From Amphibalanus amphitrite (Eukaryota > Arthropoda > Thecostraca > Balanomorpha > Balanidae), in the NCBI RefSeq assembly GCF_019059575.1, contig NW_024882022.1, forward strand, positions 393,001 to 457,000: 64,000 nucleotides of DNA. Direction: 5' to 3'. The position numbers and the translations under genes were made by a program. The notes beneath the pieces were generated by a model. The model searched no databases. It had not been told where the DNA came from and saw only the letters and a program-made list of their open reading frames with translations. The number at the start of each line of letters is the position of its first letter. Within the stretch, counting starts at the first letter, position 1. Below are positions 22,489 to 32,846 of the stretch, in pieces.

Positions 22489-22553
22489 TATCAGAGGTCA
22501 AGATATTGGGTCTTGGATGCGTAAACTGAACGAAGTGGCCCGGAAACACAACA
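22489..22553 (+). repeat. Outer Ty3/Gypsy 5' LTR, second part
   Basis: Resumes TATCAGAGGTCAAG after the Tc1-like element and ends AACACAACA, matching 29060-29124 with one difference. A site resembling a primer-binding sequence (TGGGAATTTAATC, 22561) begins a few bases later, but the tRNA is not identified. Confidence 0.9.
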
Positions 22554-23562
22554 TCAGCGGTGGGAATTTAATCTTAAACCAGACCGCCTTTTCTCGCCAC
22601 GTGGAGATACGCGCCAGATATGACTCACAACGAAACCAAACCGGATTTGAGCTTATGAGAGGGTTCGTCAGGGGCATTCAGGCCCCAGTTATTTGCAGGA
22701 GGTGACCCTGAAGCTTTTCTGAGGCAATTTAATCGAGTGGCACGGGCCAATGGATGGAGTGATACCCGCAAACTGGACATACTCCCTGCTTTGTTCGTGG
22801 GAAGCTACGAGTGGATAGCTGACCAACTGGATGCAGAGTGCCCAGCCACAGTGGAGGAGGCTGGAAGGATCATCATTGAAAAGTTGTGTCCAAGAGAGAA
22901 AAGAAGAGAAATGCTACATTCCCTCAACGAACTTCGGATGAAGGAAACAGATGAGCTTCGAGCGTTTGTAAGTAAGCTGCAGGAGATGCTTCATGCAGCC
23001 ATGCCCGATGTTGACAAAGAAACTAGAGATAACCTGGTGGTTGAGAGAATCCCGAAGGCCGTGCCAGATAAGTGGCAGCTACGGCTTCTGGACATGGATA
23101 CTTATTCCGTGGAGGCATACATCCGCAAGTTGGAGAGGATGCAGTCAGCTGAGAAGATGCAAAAGGAGTTCCGTGGCTCTGACACTGTATCAGAGGCTCC
23201 GCAGGCTCATCCTGTGAGTCAGACAAGGCAAGGTCCTGTGGGTCATGAAGGTAGGAGGACACGTGGGCCCTGCTTCGTGTGTGGTAAGATGGGCCATCTG
23301 GCTGCTAACTGTTTCAAGAGAGTCAATGGGCAGCCCATGAAGTGCTTCCAGTGTGGTGGAGTGGGCCATTATGCCAAGCAGTGTCCAAGTCCAAGAAGCC
23401 CAAGAGGAGCATCAAGTACCTCTACACCGGAACCGAAGAAACCCGATCAGCTGGTCAGAAGGGTGGAGACTGCTGTCCCTGTGGAGGTAAGGGTTCCCGC
23501 TGTATTGCAAGGAGTCGAGGTCCCTGTAACTGTTGATACGGGTAGCCCGATCAGTCTGAGAT
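22554..23562 (+). pseudogene. Outer Ty3/Gypsy Gag and start of protease
   Basis: The clear reading frame begins before 22737 (FLRQFNRVARANGWSD) and continues as a Ty3/Gypsy Gag with a helical capsid domain. It has two CCHC knuckles, CFVCGKMGHLAANC (about 23273-23314) and CFQCGGVGHYAKQC (about 23343-23384). The frame runs on into the retropepsin active site VDTGSPIS (about 23532-23556). A 1.08-kb MITE-like element then breaks it within that protease motif. The gag start lies in a frame-shifted stretch between 22554 and 22737, so the N-terminus is damaged or misread. Confidence 0.85.
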
Positions 23563-24638
23563 AGAGCCTTGGTCTGAGGCCTGTTTCACTAAAAACGTGT
23601 ATTTACAAGTGTTTGTAGTTTACAATTCATAAGTATTTTTACCACTGAACTCTAATATATACTGGAAGGAGCATTGGTGACTTGTTTTTGTCTATCGATT
23701 TCCGCCATGTTGTGTATACCAGAAATATAAATTGCATGTACGGTAGCAGAGGTGCAGTTTAGTGAGAGGTACACTACTCAAAAGTGCTGCTGCTTCATGC
23801 TTGCAGTTTGATTGTAGTGATCAACTTTTCAAGACTTTGGTATACACAACATGGCGGAAATCGTTAGACATTCTGGCCCATATACGGCCAAGGCGAGTGC
23901 CTCCCCCTGATTTTTACCAACTACGTAAAAACCGATTTCACTAAGCTTCATCGCCAGTGGCACCTCCGATAAGAAAATGTTTGCAAATAAATTTGTAAAC
24001 AGTAAAAATCAGTAAAAATGTTTTTAATCAAGAACTATAGCATGTTAAAGATATTGCTTCTTTGTATCAAATATTGTCTAGTATTCATGTCAAAAGCTGC
24101 CTAATTAAATTATATTTAATGATGCTGTTGGAAAAAGATATAAATGATAATTCACATTGTCCTATTATTGTAAGAAAATAACACGCAAAACATTTGACAG
24201 CAGAAGACTGTTGAATGCAATTATGGCGCGCGAATGACAAAACTTGACGATATTTTAATACCGATTATTTTGCTTCTTAGGGTGTGTGCTAAGTAAAAAT
24301 TGAGCATGAAACGACTCAACAAAGCATAGTTGTTCTAAATATATGACTGTTTGCATTATTGCACAAAAAGTATCAAAATTCCGAACGTCAGGACCACTGG
24401 AATTTCAGGTTTGTAATTACGATGTCTTCTTTCAAGTTTCTGGTCTTCGTGAAACAGAAAGTTTGCGATTCCCATGTTTTCTAGCAAACTTTTTCTTGTA
24501 AAAAAGTTTGCAAATTCTAAGCTCAAAATTTATGTTCAAAGGTTTCGTGAAATCCGAATCTCAAATGTTGGTAATTATTTCTTGTAAACTCAAGCTTTTT
24601 CTTTGTAAATACAAGTTTTATTTGTTAGTGAAACAGGC
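23563..24638. mobile_element. MITE-like DNA element inserted in the protease
   Basis: The inverted ends GGCCTGTTTCACTAA (23578-23592) and TTAGTGAAACAGGCC (24625-24639) bound an AT-rich, gene-free kilobase. CTGAGAT occurs on both sides (23556-23562 and 24639-24645) and is the likely target duplication, though the left end carries about 15 extra bases outside the repeat. Subterminal TTTACAAG/CTTGTAAA words add to the symmetry. The superfamily is unknown. Removing it rejoins the protease region of the outer retrotransposon apart from a frameshift near 24690. Confidence 0.75.
23697..23864. repeat. Inverted repeat inside the MITE
   Basis: GATTTCCGCCATGTTGTG (about 23699) is repeated as CACAACATGGCGGAAATC (about 23846). 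With the flanking TATACCA/TGGTATA the arms are about 26 bp with a 115-bp loop. This may be a smaller element nested within. Confidence 0.7.
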
Positions 24639-24649
24639 CTGAGATCAGT

Positions 24650-26184
24650 GAAACGTTAGCAGTCCAGCTGGGGAGGAGTGGACCAGTGCGGAGGAGGAAC
24701 TGCGGGCAGCCAATGGGACTGCTGTCAAAGCCCTGGGAAGGACGAGTTTAGAGATTCAGATTGGAGGTAAAAAGATGGTGCACAGTTTCATAGTGGTGGA
24801 GGACATGCTAGACTCAACGCTTGTCGGACTGGATGTTCTGCACAAGCTGTTTGACCCTGAGGATGTGGAGGGTGTACAGATTGCTTCTGTGGTACACATG
24901 TCAGGCTCAGGCATCCCTGTACGCGTTATCAACCATGGAGATGAAAGCGTGATTATTCCAGCAGGCACAAAACTGGGAAGCTGTGATCCGGTGGAGGTGA
25001 CAGCCTCATCTGGAGCTGAAGGTGGCCTCTCACCGTCAACGACATTGAAGCTGCCACAGGTGAAGTGCGACAACCCGGCTGAGGTGAAGCAACTGCTCCA
25101 AGAGTACAAGGATGTCTTCTCCCAAAATGAAGAGGACATAGGAAACTACACTGGTAAGCACACCCTAATCATTGATGCAGGGAATGCCAGACCAGTTAGA
25201 CAGAGAGCTTATCGCACACCGATCCATCTCAGAGACACCCTAAGAGCGGAACTGCAAAAGATGGAAGAACAAGGTGTCATTGAACCGTCTTCGTCACCCT
25301 GGGCATCACCCGTGGTTTTGATCAGAAAGAAGAATGGCAAGATCCGTTTTTGCTGTGATTACAGGGCAGTGAATAAGCTCATCAAACATGATTCCTATCC
25401 ATTACCTCGAGTTGAGGACCTGTTGCAAGCGACACAAGGTTCAAGGTTCTTTACCGTGCTCGATCAGAAGGCAGCCTACTGGGCAATCCAAGTGGAAAAA
25501 CAGTCGAGGGAAGTGACTGCTTTTCTCACGGAATTTGGACTTCATCAGTGGGTCAGACAGCCATTTGGGCTCAAGACCAGTCCTGGGGTATTTCAGAGAG
25601 TGATGGAGGATCTCCTGGGGAGCATGAACTGGCACAGAGCTGTAGTATATCTGGATGATGTGATTGTCTTTTCAAGGACCATGAAGGAGCATCTGGAGAG
25701 CCTGAGGGAGCTGCTGCAGAAGTTTCGTGAGGGCGGCCTGAAGCTGAATCCAGAGAAATGCTGCATCGCTGCTTCAGAGGTGCACTTCCTGGGCCATCAC
25801 CTGGATGCTGAGGGTATCCACCCTGCTGAGGAGAAAGTAGAAGCCATCCGCAACTGGCCTGTTCCTGGGAGTCCAAGGGCTCTTCGTCAGTTTCTCGGCT
25901 TCATGGGATATTACCAACAGTATATCCCCGACTACAGCAAGAAAGCGGCAGTCTTGACCGACCTTCTGAAACAAGCAGCACCATACCAGTGGACACCAGA
26001 ATGTCAACAGAGTTTCCAGAACCTGAAGGATGACATCGTGAAGTACAGAGTGCTGAAGTTCCCAGATGTGGAAGAGGAGTTTGTCCTGACTACTGACGGA
26101 AGTGGCTCTGGCTGGGGCGCGGAACTGAGGCAAAGGCAAGGAGTCATCGCCTTCGCCTCAGGGAATGGTCGACTACCGAGCTGA
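24650..26184 (+). pseudogene. Outer Ty3/Gypsy protease end, RT and RNase H start
   Basis: After the MITE the protease resumes (GLDVLHKL) and the frame from 24775 is open to 26184. The RT has YRTPIHLRDTLRAEL, SPWASPVVLIRKKNGK, RFCCDYRAVNKLIKHDSYPLPR, the QPFGLKTSPGVFQ motif and the catalytic YLDD at about 25648-25659. Next is the connection region (LRQFLGFMGYYQQYI) and the start of RNase H (TTDGSGSGWGAEL). A one-base shift near 26166-26172 ends this frame early. The remaining RNase H (ELNWSATEKELGAVV) reads in the next frame. It is a typical Ty3/Gypsy RT, unlike the divergent RT of the inner element. Confidence 0.9.
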
Positions 26185-26762
26185 ACTGGTCAGCGACAGA
26201 AAAGGAGCTTGGAGCGGTGGTAAAGGCAACTGAGAAGTTTCGACATTACCTTCTAGGGAAGCCCTTCAAGCTGAAGACAGACCATCAGGCGCTCAAATAC
26301 TTACACCAGTCGAGGCCGCCAACTGGGAAGCTATTCCGCTGGCTGGAAAAACTACAAGAGTACGACTATGTGGTGGAACACGTACCAGGTCCTTCCATTC
26401 CACACGTGGATGCCCTCTCCCATCAGCACAGCCCCATGGTGCAGACCGAAGTGAGGTCAAACTTGCGAGCATCCGCACCTGCCTTCGTGCCCAAGCGGAA
26501 CCAGGAGCTGAAGGCGGAGGAGCCAATGCACCTGCAGACCCGCTGGGTGAAGGAAGACACAGCAACTCATCAGCCCCTGCAGGACGGCCGGGGTGAAGCA
26601 AGTTGCCACCAGATTCACCGAGTGACGGAAGACACGGTGGAGCAACTTCAGACGGACCGCGTTCCAGATGATGGAAGCACAGACAAGACAACGGAAGACA
26701 GAGAACGATCCGGCAGGCAGTGTCAAGAGACCCTGTTCTCAGCAGACTATGTCACCAAGTGA
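26172..26762 (+). pseudogene. Outer Ty3/Gypsy RNase H remainder and linker
   Basis: A frame shifted by one base from the RT carries FRHYLLGKPFKLKTDHQALKYL (cut here at the catalytic D region) and ends the RNase H near VEHVPGPSIPHVDALSH. A Glu/Asp/Gln/Arg-rich linker follows. True coding moves to a third frame near 26690-26720. The two shifts show that the polyprotein can no longer be made. Confidence 0.85.
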
Positions 26763-28666
26763 AGAACAAGATGAAGGACAGCAAGTTGGAGTTGGACGGA
26801 CTGACGCCCGCCCAGCAAGCTGAGCTGAAGTTCTACTGTAGGATGGAGGATCTGGCTATCCAAGATGGTATCATCTGCAGAAGATCAGATGGGTTTCGCG
26901 AGAGCCAGATAATCCTGCCAGAAAACCTGCGTGCCAAGGCACTGAAGCTCGCACATGAAGTCCCAATGGCTGGACACGGGGGAGTGCGCAAGACGCTGCA
27001 CAGGCTGACCGCAAGTGTATTCTGGTACAACATCAGGTCTGATGTCAGGAAGTTTGTTACCAGTTGTCACTCGTGCCTGGAAAACAAGCCAAAGAACCAG
27101 AAGTGTCAAGAGGGAAGAGGAGCGGTTCCGGTTGGAGGTGAACCGCTACAGCACTGGGCAGCGGACATTCTAGAGCTGCCGCTCTCCAGAGAGGGATTTC
27201 GGTACGTACTGGTCGTTACCGACATGTTTTCTAAGCTTGTGGAGATATTCCCTTTGAAACATCATACAGCTGTAGATATCGCCGATTGTTTCCTTCAAGT
27301 CATCTGTAGATACGGGGTAATGCGCTCGCTCTTGACAGATCAAGGTCGTAACTTCGAAAGTAAGCTCATCCAAGTACTATGCAAGAGGCTAGGAGTTGAG
27401 AAGCTCAGAACCTCAGTGTATAGGCCCTGTTGCAATGGGGTTACGGAAAGGTTCAACCGGACGTTGTGCGAGATGCTGTCCCATTTCAGAGAAGATGAGG
27501 AATGGCCGGCACTGTTACCTCTCCTGTCAGCCGCCTACAACACCAGTGTGCATACTACCACTGGCATCTCGCCGTACGAGCTGGTCCATGGTACTGCTGC
27601 GAGAACCCTTCTGAGAGCCGAGTTCGATGCTCCTGTCGAGCTTCCACAGAAGACGTACTGTCAGTACCTGCAAGAGCTGAAACGGAAGATGGCGAGGACG
27701 AATGAAGCAGCCGTCGAGAGGATCCACAAAGAACAAGCGAGCAGGACCGACCCACCAGAACCTGTTTTCAAGACGGGCGAGCTCGTGTGGTGTCGCAACT
27801 TCAGTGCCAAGAAGGGAGTGAAGGGCAAGTTTGATGCGAAATTCGAAGGACCATACCGTGTGATGGAGTGTCGACCACCAGACTACGTAATCAAAAAAGG
27901 AAAGAAGAAACGCCTGATCCACGGGGCACATTTGAAGCGAGGTGACACCTGGCAGAACCGGGAGACGGTGATCAGCGAAGGAGACCAAGAGGACGTCACG
28001 TTGAAGACGACGGAGACGACGCCGGAATGGGCCCCGCAAGCGCGTGGTACGCCATCAGCTAGCGGGGTGGAAATCGGATGGGAGGAGGACTACACCCAGT
28101 TTCCTTCCCGCGCAGTGCAACAGAGGCAGACCTGTGAAGGTCCCGATGCGGGCTCAGCTGCGGCTACAATCTCAATCACTGCAGAGAACCGCGTAGAGGA
28201 CCCGGTCGGAGTAGCGGAGGTGACTGCAGCCGACAACGACAGAAGAGAAGCCGGACTCGAAGTTGTGCAGCTGGACGGATCTAGTACCCAGCCAGCGCCG
28301 GAGACCGACAGCCGGCAGACGACAGACAACGCGGAAATCGGCCGGGCGGACCAGTCGGGACTGGTCGCCCCGGCCGCAGCAGAGGTCACGGCGGACGAGG
28401 CAGCCGCGACTGCGGGCGTACCAGAGGTGGATGGCCGTGGAAATCCGACAGACGGCCAGGGCGGAGCGGCGGAACCAGATCCACAAGCGACGGCAGCAGA
28501 GCAGGGGTCACGGGAGCCGTCCGGTGCGGTGGCGCCCACTGGAGTCACGGGCGAGTCGACGGTGGCGCCACCTGGCTCGGTGTCTGAGGCGGTAGCGGAC
28601 ACGACCGGAACGAAACGGACGAGGTGCGGGCGTGAGGTTCGGCGCCCGAAGCGGTATCTTGATTGA
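26690..28666 (+). CDS. Outer Ty3/Gypsy integrase with long C-terminal extension
   Basis: The frame reads TIRQAVSRDPVLSRL (about 26690) and stays open to the stop at 28664-28666. It contains the HHCC zinc domain (HEVPMAGHGGVRKTL to CHSC, about 26955-27075). The DDE core has aspartates at WAADILELP and LLTDQGRNF and a glutamate at GVTERFNRTL. A C-terminal module follows with FKTGELVWCRNF and a GPY-type FEGPYRVM near 27845-27870. After this come about 220 residues of low-complexity Ala/Thr/Glu/Gly-rich sequence ending RRPKRYLD, an unusually long tail. Integrase joins the cDNA to host DNA; the 4-bp target duplication fits. The upstream frame breaks leave it without its polyprotein. Confidence 0.88.
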   Translation, partial: NGRQRTIRQAVSRDPVLSRLCHQVKNKMKDSKLELDGLTPAQQAELKFYCRMEDLAIQDGIICRRSDGFRESQIILPENLRAKALKLAHEVPMAGHGGVRKTLHRLTASVFWYNIRSDVRKFVTSCHSCLENKPKNQKCQEGRGAVPVGGEPLQHWAADILELPLSREGFRYVLVVTDMFSKLVEIFPLKHHTAVDIADCFLQVICRYGVMRSLLTDQGRNFESKLIQVLCKRLGVEKLRTSVYRPCCNGVTERFNRTLCEMLSHFREDEEWPALLPLLSAAYNTSVHTTTGISPYELVHGTAARTLLRAEFDAPVELPQKTYCQYLQELKRKMARTNEAAVERIHKEQASRTDPPEPVFKTGELVWCRNFSAKKGVKGKFDAKFEGPYRVMECRPPDYVIKKGKKKRLIHGAHLKRGDTWQNRETVISEGDQEDVTLKTTETTPEWAPQARGTPSASGVEIGWEEDYTQFPSRAVQQRQTCEGPDAGSAAATISITAENRVEDPVGVAEVTAADNDRREAGLEVVQLDGSSTQPAPETDSRQTTDNAEIGRADQSGLVAPAAAEVTADEAAATAGVPEVDGRGNPTDGQGGAAEPDPQATAAEQGSREPSGAVAPTGVTGESTVAPPGSVSEAVADTTGTKRTRCGREVRRPKRYLD

Positions 28667-28882
28667 TCAGGGATCGTCGAGTGATTAGGTGTTTGTTCTG
28701 ATGTCTTTGCAGTTGTGTCTGATGTGAGTGTTATGTGTGACAAGAGGTCATGGGTCATTTTGTTGGTGTAGACCTGGGTTACAAGAGTGTGACCTCAGGA
28801 GCCGTGAATTTGTGACCGTCCTAAGCGAGGTATCCGTGCTACCTACATTCGAGGTGATGTGTTGGCGCCATAAGTTTGGCTT

Positions 28883-28895
28883 GAGGTGAGGGGGA
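28883..28895 (+). promoter_or_regulatory. Polypurine tract of outer Ty3/Gypsy
   Basis: GAGGTGAGGGGGA immediately precedes the TG of the 3' LTR, the expected primer site for plus-strand DNA synthesis. Confidence 0.8.
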
Positions 28896-29124
28896 TGTTA
28901 GGGTCGTGGTGCGCGCCATAATGGTCTCAAGGGTGCATTGTTCGGTGGCGTGGAGCGTGGAGGGACGCCAACTTGGTTGAGAGTTGTGTGTGGTGTACCG
29001 TGAGGTAAGGGTTGCGGTTTGGAGACCGGTTGTTTTGTTGTTGGAGGACAGTGAAAATATATCGGAGGTCAAGATATTGGGTCTTGGATGCGTAAACTGA
29101 ACGAAGTGGCCCGGAAACACAACA
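28896..29124 (+). repeat. Outer Ty3/Gypsy 3' LTR (intact)
   Basis: 229 bp from TGTTAGGGTCG to AACACAACA. It shows the empty Tc1 target: GTGAAAATATATCGGAGG here against a GTGAAAATA / TATCAGAGG break in the 5' copy. Followed by the target duplication GTAG at 29125-29128. Confidence 0.93.
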
Positions 29125-29128
29125 GTAG

Positions 29129-30268
29129 TTTCCCCTACCAAAGAGGTGGTTTCTACCACAGACGCTCGTCGAGGTCGGAATTTCCAAATACGCATAGGAG
29201 ACAAGTCATAAGCCTTGGCCTTTTGACGTCTAAAACACTGCCATCGCCGAACCAACAAGTTCGCTCCCCGCCCGGCTCCCTTCATAATGCAACCGGGCGC
29301 AAACTTTTTCTGAATTCTCGCAGACTTTATTTGGTGTTTCCGTGGTGGCAGACTATCCCTGGTAAAAGTTCCCAATTGCAGTAAAGTATGAAAAAATGAT
29401 ATCAGTAGATGTCAAAAAAAAAATTCTTTTCAAAAATGTCAAAATTTAGGTGTTGGCAAGTGCGCGCAGCGAGTGTTTTTTGCTAAAAGGGGAGGATTGA
29501 TGTATATTTAGTTTTGCCGCGTTTTAGTTATTCAAATTATTGCAGTGTTTTAGTGTTTCTCAGTCGTTACGTATTTGGGCGCCTGTGTTTCTTGTCATTT
29601 TGGTTTGAAGAGTAAGGTTCCTTCACGCAAATTGTACCGAGTTGATTTCAGCTGTTTTCACTTTGTTTATGTGTCTTTTGTCTCTGGTCTGCCGGCTGAG
29701 TGCGTTTGGATGTGTTGGCCCGTGGTCTGGTGCGCGGAACACAGAGCTGAGAACCTCATTTTTCTGGCAGTCGAAGTTGCAGCAGCAACCATGAACTTTA
29801 TTCCACATATTATCACATGATTCGTATCTTATTCACGACCTAGCAAGCCATGGTGGATAGAAAAAAGCAGATGTTGATCTCGCTTCCTAACTACTCAGCT
29901 AGGAACATGGCCGAATCTGTAGTTTTTATGTTGTGACCATCTAGATTTCAAACATTTGCTTGGTACCTCCCGTAACATCTTAGGAGAATGTGGAAAATAA
30001 GAACTCCTGTGAAATGTAAATGTGATTACTGCTCACTGTCCAGTCTTCAGAAACACATTTCAGTAATTCAAGTTCTTTTTGTCCTTGCTTTTTTGATGAA
30101 TGTGTTAATGCTTTTTGCAGGCAATACCTCTTTGATTGCATTCGATATTTTAACAGTTAAAGGCTGGAATTGAGTTTCAAAATTGTGGTTATTTGTGGGG
30201 CCAACTCAGCCAAAATCAGCCTGCTGGTAGTTGTAGTTGGACAATGGATGGCTGCTGGGTGGGGCGGG
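29129..30268. other. Non-coding flank, nothing recognised
   Basis: Host sequence to the right of the nested insertion; its left continuation ends at 13041. AT-rich after about 29390. No gene, repeat or MITE was recognised. Confidence 0.4.
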
Positions 30269-31449
30269 TAGGGGAGAGTGGGGTAAGATGCCCAGGGTGG
30301 GAAAGACGCCCCACCCCCTCTAGCGGCGAAACAAAGAATCGAACCTAGAAATTAATGTTCTTAGCGTAAAGCGGAAGCCTGCCTTGTTAACTGCACAAAA
30401 ATTTGCGAAGCTCGGTTGGGCAACGGCTGGCTGGTGACTGCATGTTTTTTATTTGCTGTTTTCAAAAAATATTTTGGTGTCAAAACATTGTAAATATCAA
30501 AGAAGGTAGATAATATTTGCGTCCCTTGCTATAGTCGTGATACATCAACATGCGTGCACTGTGTCCCAAACAGTTTGTTTCAGGGTGTAGTTTTATGGCT
30601 AACAAATTGTACTGATTTAATGTTACTTCGGTACCTTGGGGTAAGATGCCCCCTATCCTGATGGGGAAAGACGTCCCCCTAAATCCGTAGGCTGTCCTTC
30701 AAGCAGCCCGTCAAATCATTTATTACATACTTGTGATGAGAGACAAAAGCCGATCTGGGACTATTGAGAATCCAGTACGGTCGGGTGCTCCCCATGCCGG
30801 TCTCTCGGCCCACACAGCGACTTTTTGGGCGGCATCTGACTCTGAGAGCCCTCACGACGGCCTCTGTGGGCCCCATTATTGGCTCCAGGACCCCTCACGA
30901 CATCCTTTGAGGGCTCCCACGTTGGCTCCACGGGCCGCGCTGGCATCTGAGGTCCCCACGATGGGCTCGAGGGCCCTCAAGCATCATGAAGACCTATAAG
31001 GGCCCCACAGTGGTCTCCGAACGCCACCACGGAGGCTTGTGTGGCCGCGCTGGACTATGATGGCCCTAACGATGACCTCTGAAGCCCCTTACGACTACTT
31101 TTGAGGGCCCTTACGATGACGTTTGGTGTCTACTGCAGGCTCGAAGGGACTACTGATTCGTTCAGGCGATTCACGTGCCCATTTATGTCATTTATAGTGC
31201 AGGGGGCATCTTCCCCAACGCCAGGGGGCGTCTTTCCCACCCTGTGGGGTAAGATGCCCCCTTTCACTTCTTCAGGAAAATGCTTAATAGCAAAAAAAAG
31301 TTATCATATTTCAGGCACGAAAGTGTGATCTTTTTGGAGAAAAATGATGTCGGCTTCCGTTGAAACTCCAAGTTTTTGCTTTCCGATCGTCATTTTCGAA
31401 TAATATATGACATAGTAAAACCCTGGGCATCTTTCCCCACTCTCCCCTA
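30269..31449. mobile_element. Non-autonomous TIR element (GGGGAGAGTGGGG ends)
   Basis: The ends GGGGAGAGTGGGGTAAGATG (from 30271) and CATCTTTCCCCACTCTCCCC (to 31447) are inverted copies with one mismatch, each flanked by TA (30269-30270, 31448-31449). GGGGTAAGATGCCCC and its complement also recur inside (about 30640-30680 and 31205-31262). No transposase was found in 1.18 kb. The TA flanks suggest Tc1/mariner-type mobilisation. Confidence 0.75.
30780..31115. repeat. Degenerate tandem repeat inside the TIR element
   Basis: About a dozen imperfect units of roughly 28-30 bp built on GGGCCCTCACGAYGGCCTCTGA. Too diverged for a firm unit length. Confidence 0.55.
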
Positions 31450-31702
31450 CTGAAGTTGCCAAAATGTGGCATCTCTTGTAAGGGTAAGCTAGAATCAAGA
31501 ACGCAGGTTTTCTAAAATGCCGGTAATTTGGAGTTTTTTTTTTTGCTTGGGGCGCATGGTAGCATGTCGGTATCCCAGAAATTTTTTTTTGTGGGGCGGC
31601 GCGGCGCCGGTAGCAGCCTTTCGGGAAAACTTCGCTTGGGATCCAGAGCGTCGTAAGCCTCGTCGTAGCTGAAGTTAACATTCGACCAAAATTTTCGCCA
31701 AA
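31450..31702. other. Short non-coding flank
   Basis: Lies between the TIR element and the target duplication of the Penelope-like pair. A long minus-strand open frame here has no recognisable domain. Confidence 0.35.
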
Positions 31703-31742
31703 AATTTGCAACATTCTCTAAGGACATGATGTGGAGTTTGTT

Positions 31743-32345
31743 ATTGTAATAGGTAAGTGAATAAGGACTTTACTCCACAAGAAATCGTTCGGGTCGGAGC
31801 TTTCGAATTGTATTACAAAACTTCGTCAGCGAGTCGTAATCGGGTTCGAGGGGTATCGGTCGCAAAATTCAGGACAGTTCGCAGTCGGTAGACAGTGGCA
31901 TGACACAGATAGTAAAATACATGAAAAGCACGTGACATCCTATGCTAGAACTATTTAACATTTATTTAATAAAGAAAAACTAATAGCACTGTTGTACAAC
32001 TCCTAAATATAAGGTGACTAAATATGAAAGCTTTCAGAAAAGTAATAAAGTGTAATAAATACCTGCATACCTTAATAAGTATACAAAGGCAATATAAGGA
32101 GAGCAAAAGGAAAAAGCTGTATAAAAAAGCACCTTCACACGACATGGACCACAATGAAGGGGGGGGGGTGATGAAATAAAAACGATGTGAATATATGCTC
32201 AATGTAAAATACAGTCAAAAGGCATAGAAAGCCTTAACTAACAACATTAAAAGCAAAGTACAAAGTATGGTAGAAAAGTCATATAAAGTTGCCGTATCAA
32301 AGGGGGGGGGGGTATAAGACTATAAAAGGTTAAAAAAAAAACGAC
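31743..32345 (-). other. Penelope-like 3' untranslated region, left arm
   Basis: AT-rich, gene-free 3' end mirrored at 34966-35572, with the same G-runs near 32160 and 32302 as C-runs in the right arm. Confidence 0.7.
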
Positions 32346-32846
32346 TTATTGGCGGCACGCACTGCGGATAATAGGTAACCAGCGATCCTGTAACAAAGCA
32401 CCTGAGTTTCTGTTCAAATTGGCATCATTTGGCGACACTAACACAGTCTCGCGTCGTCCTACCGTTCTGATATAGGCAGATTCCAAAAGGAGTCGCATCT
32501 GGTGGTGGGCGGCACGGTCGAGAATCTTGGCATCATCAAAACGAGGCGTGCACTGCCGATGGGTGTTGAATGCTGAGGCGTTGGCTCTGGAGCTCCTCGA
32601 ACCAGACCAGCAGTCTCGGTGCTCTCTGACTCTCGTTCCCAGCTCCCTGTCCGTCTCGCCGATGTAGATGACCGGATCACCGTCGACCTTGCAGGAACAC
32701 TCTATTTTGTAGACCACATTGCTCTCCTGGTGCTTCGGTAGCTTGTGCTTGGTCTTACTGCACAGAACCGCTCCAAGTGTCTGAGTTGGTTTGGAGACGA
32801 GTGAGACGCCGATCTTGTTTGCTGCTTTTTCAGTTGGTAAAAGCAA
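32346..32846 (-). CDS. Penelope-like GIY-YIG endonuclease domain, left arm
   Basis: The minus frame carries VVYKIECSCKVDGDPVIYIGETDRE (shown only to the core here as VYKIEC and VIYIGETDR), the GIY-YIG-type nuclease core of EN-containing Penelope-like elements. It continues with EHRDCW and an AHHQMRLLLESAYI segment. The nuclease nicks target DNA to prime cDNA synthesis. The frame is offset by one base from the RT that precedes it, just as in the right arm. It differs from the right copy by Asp for Gly next to the core. Confidence 0.8.
   Translation of the reverse strand: MLLPTEKAANKIGVSLVSKPTQTLGAVLCSKTKHKLPKHQESNVVYKIECSCKVDGDPVIYIGETDRELGTRVREHRDCWSGSRSSRANASAFNTHRQCTPRFDDAKILDRAAHHQMRLLLESAYIRTVGRRETVLVSPNDANLNRNSGALLQDRWLPIIRSACRQ

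Larger units (their letters stand above)
13042..29124 (+). mobile_element. Ty3/Gypsy LTR retrotransposon, host of nested insertions
   Basis: The outermost layer of the nest, flanked by GTAG at 13038-13041 and 29125-29128. Its 5' LTR is split by a Tc1-like element (13205-22486) and resumes at 22489. The 3' LTR at 28896 is whole. Removing the Tc1-like element and the MITE at 23563-24638 leaves about 5.7 kb: LTR, gag with two zinc knuckles, protease, RT, RNase H, integrase with GPY/F region, purine tract, LTR. The LTRs differ at about four of 228 positions, and the pol has at least two frameshifts. It is the oldest member of the nest and is no longer able to make its proteins. Confidence 0.93.

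Noticed and set aside
28090-28758. A 222-codon frame antisense to the integrase tail
   Set aside because: Shadow of the Ala/Thr-rich pol tail.
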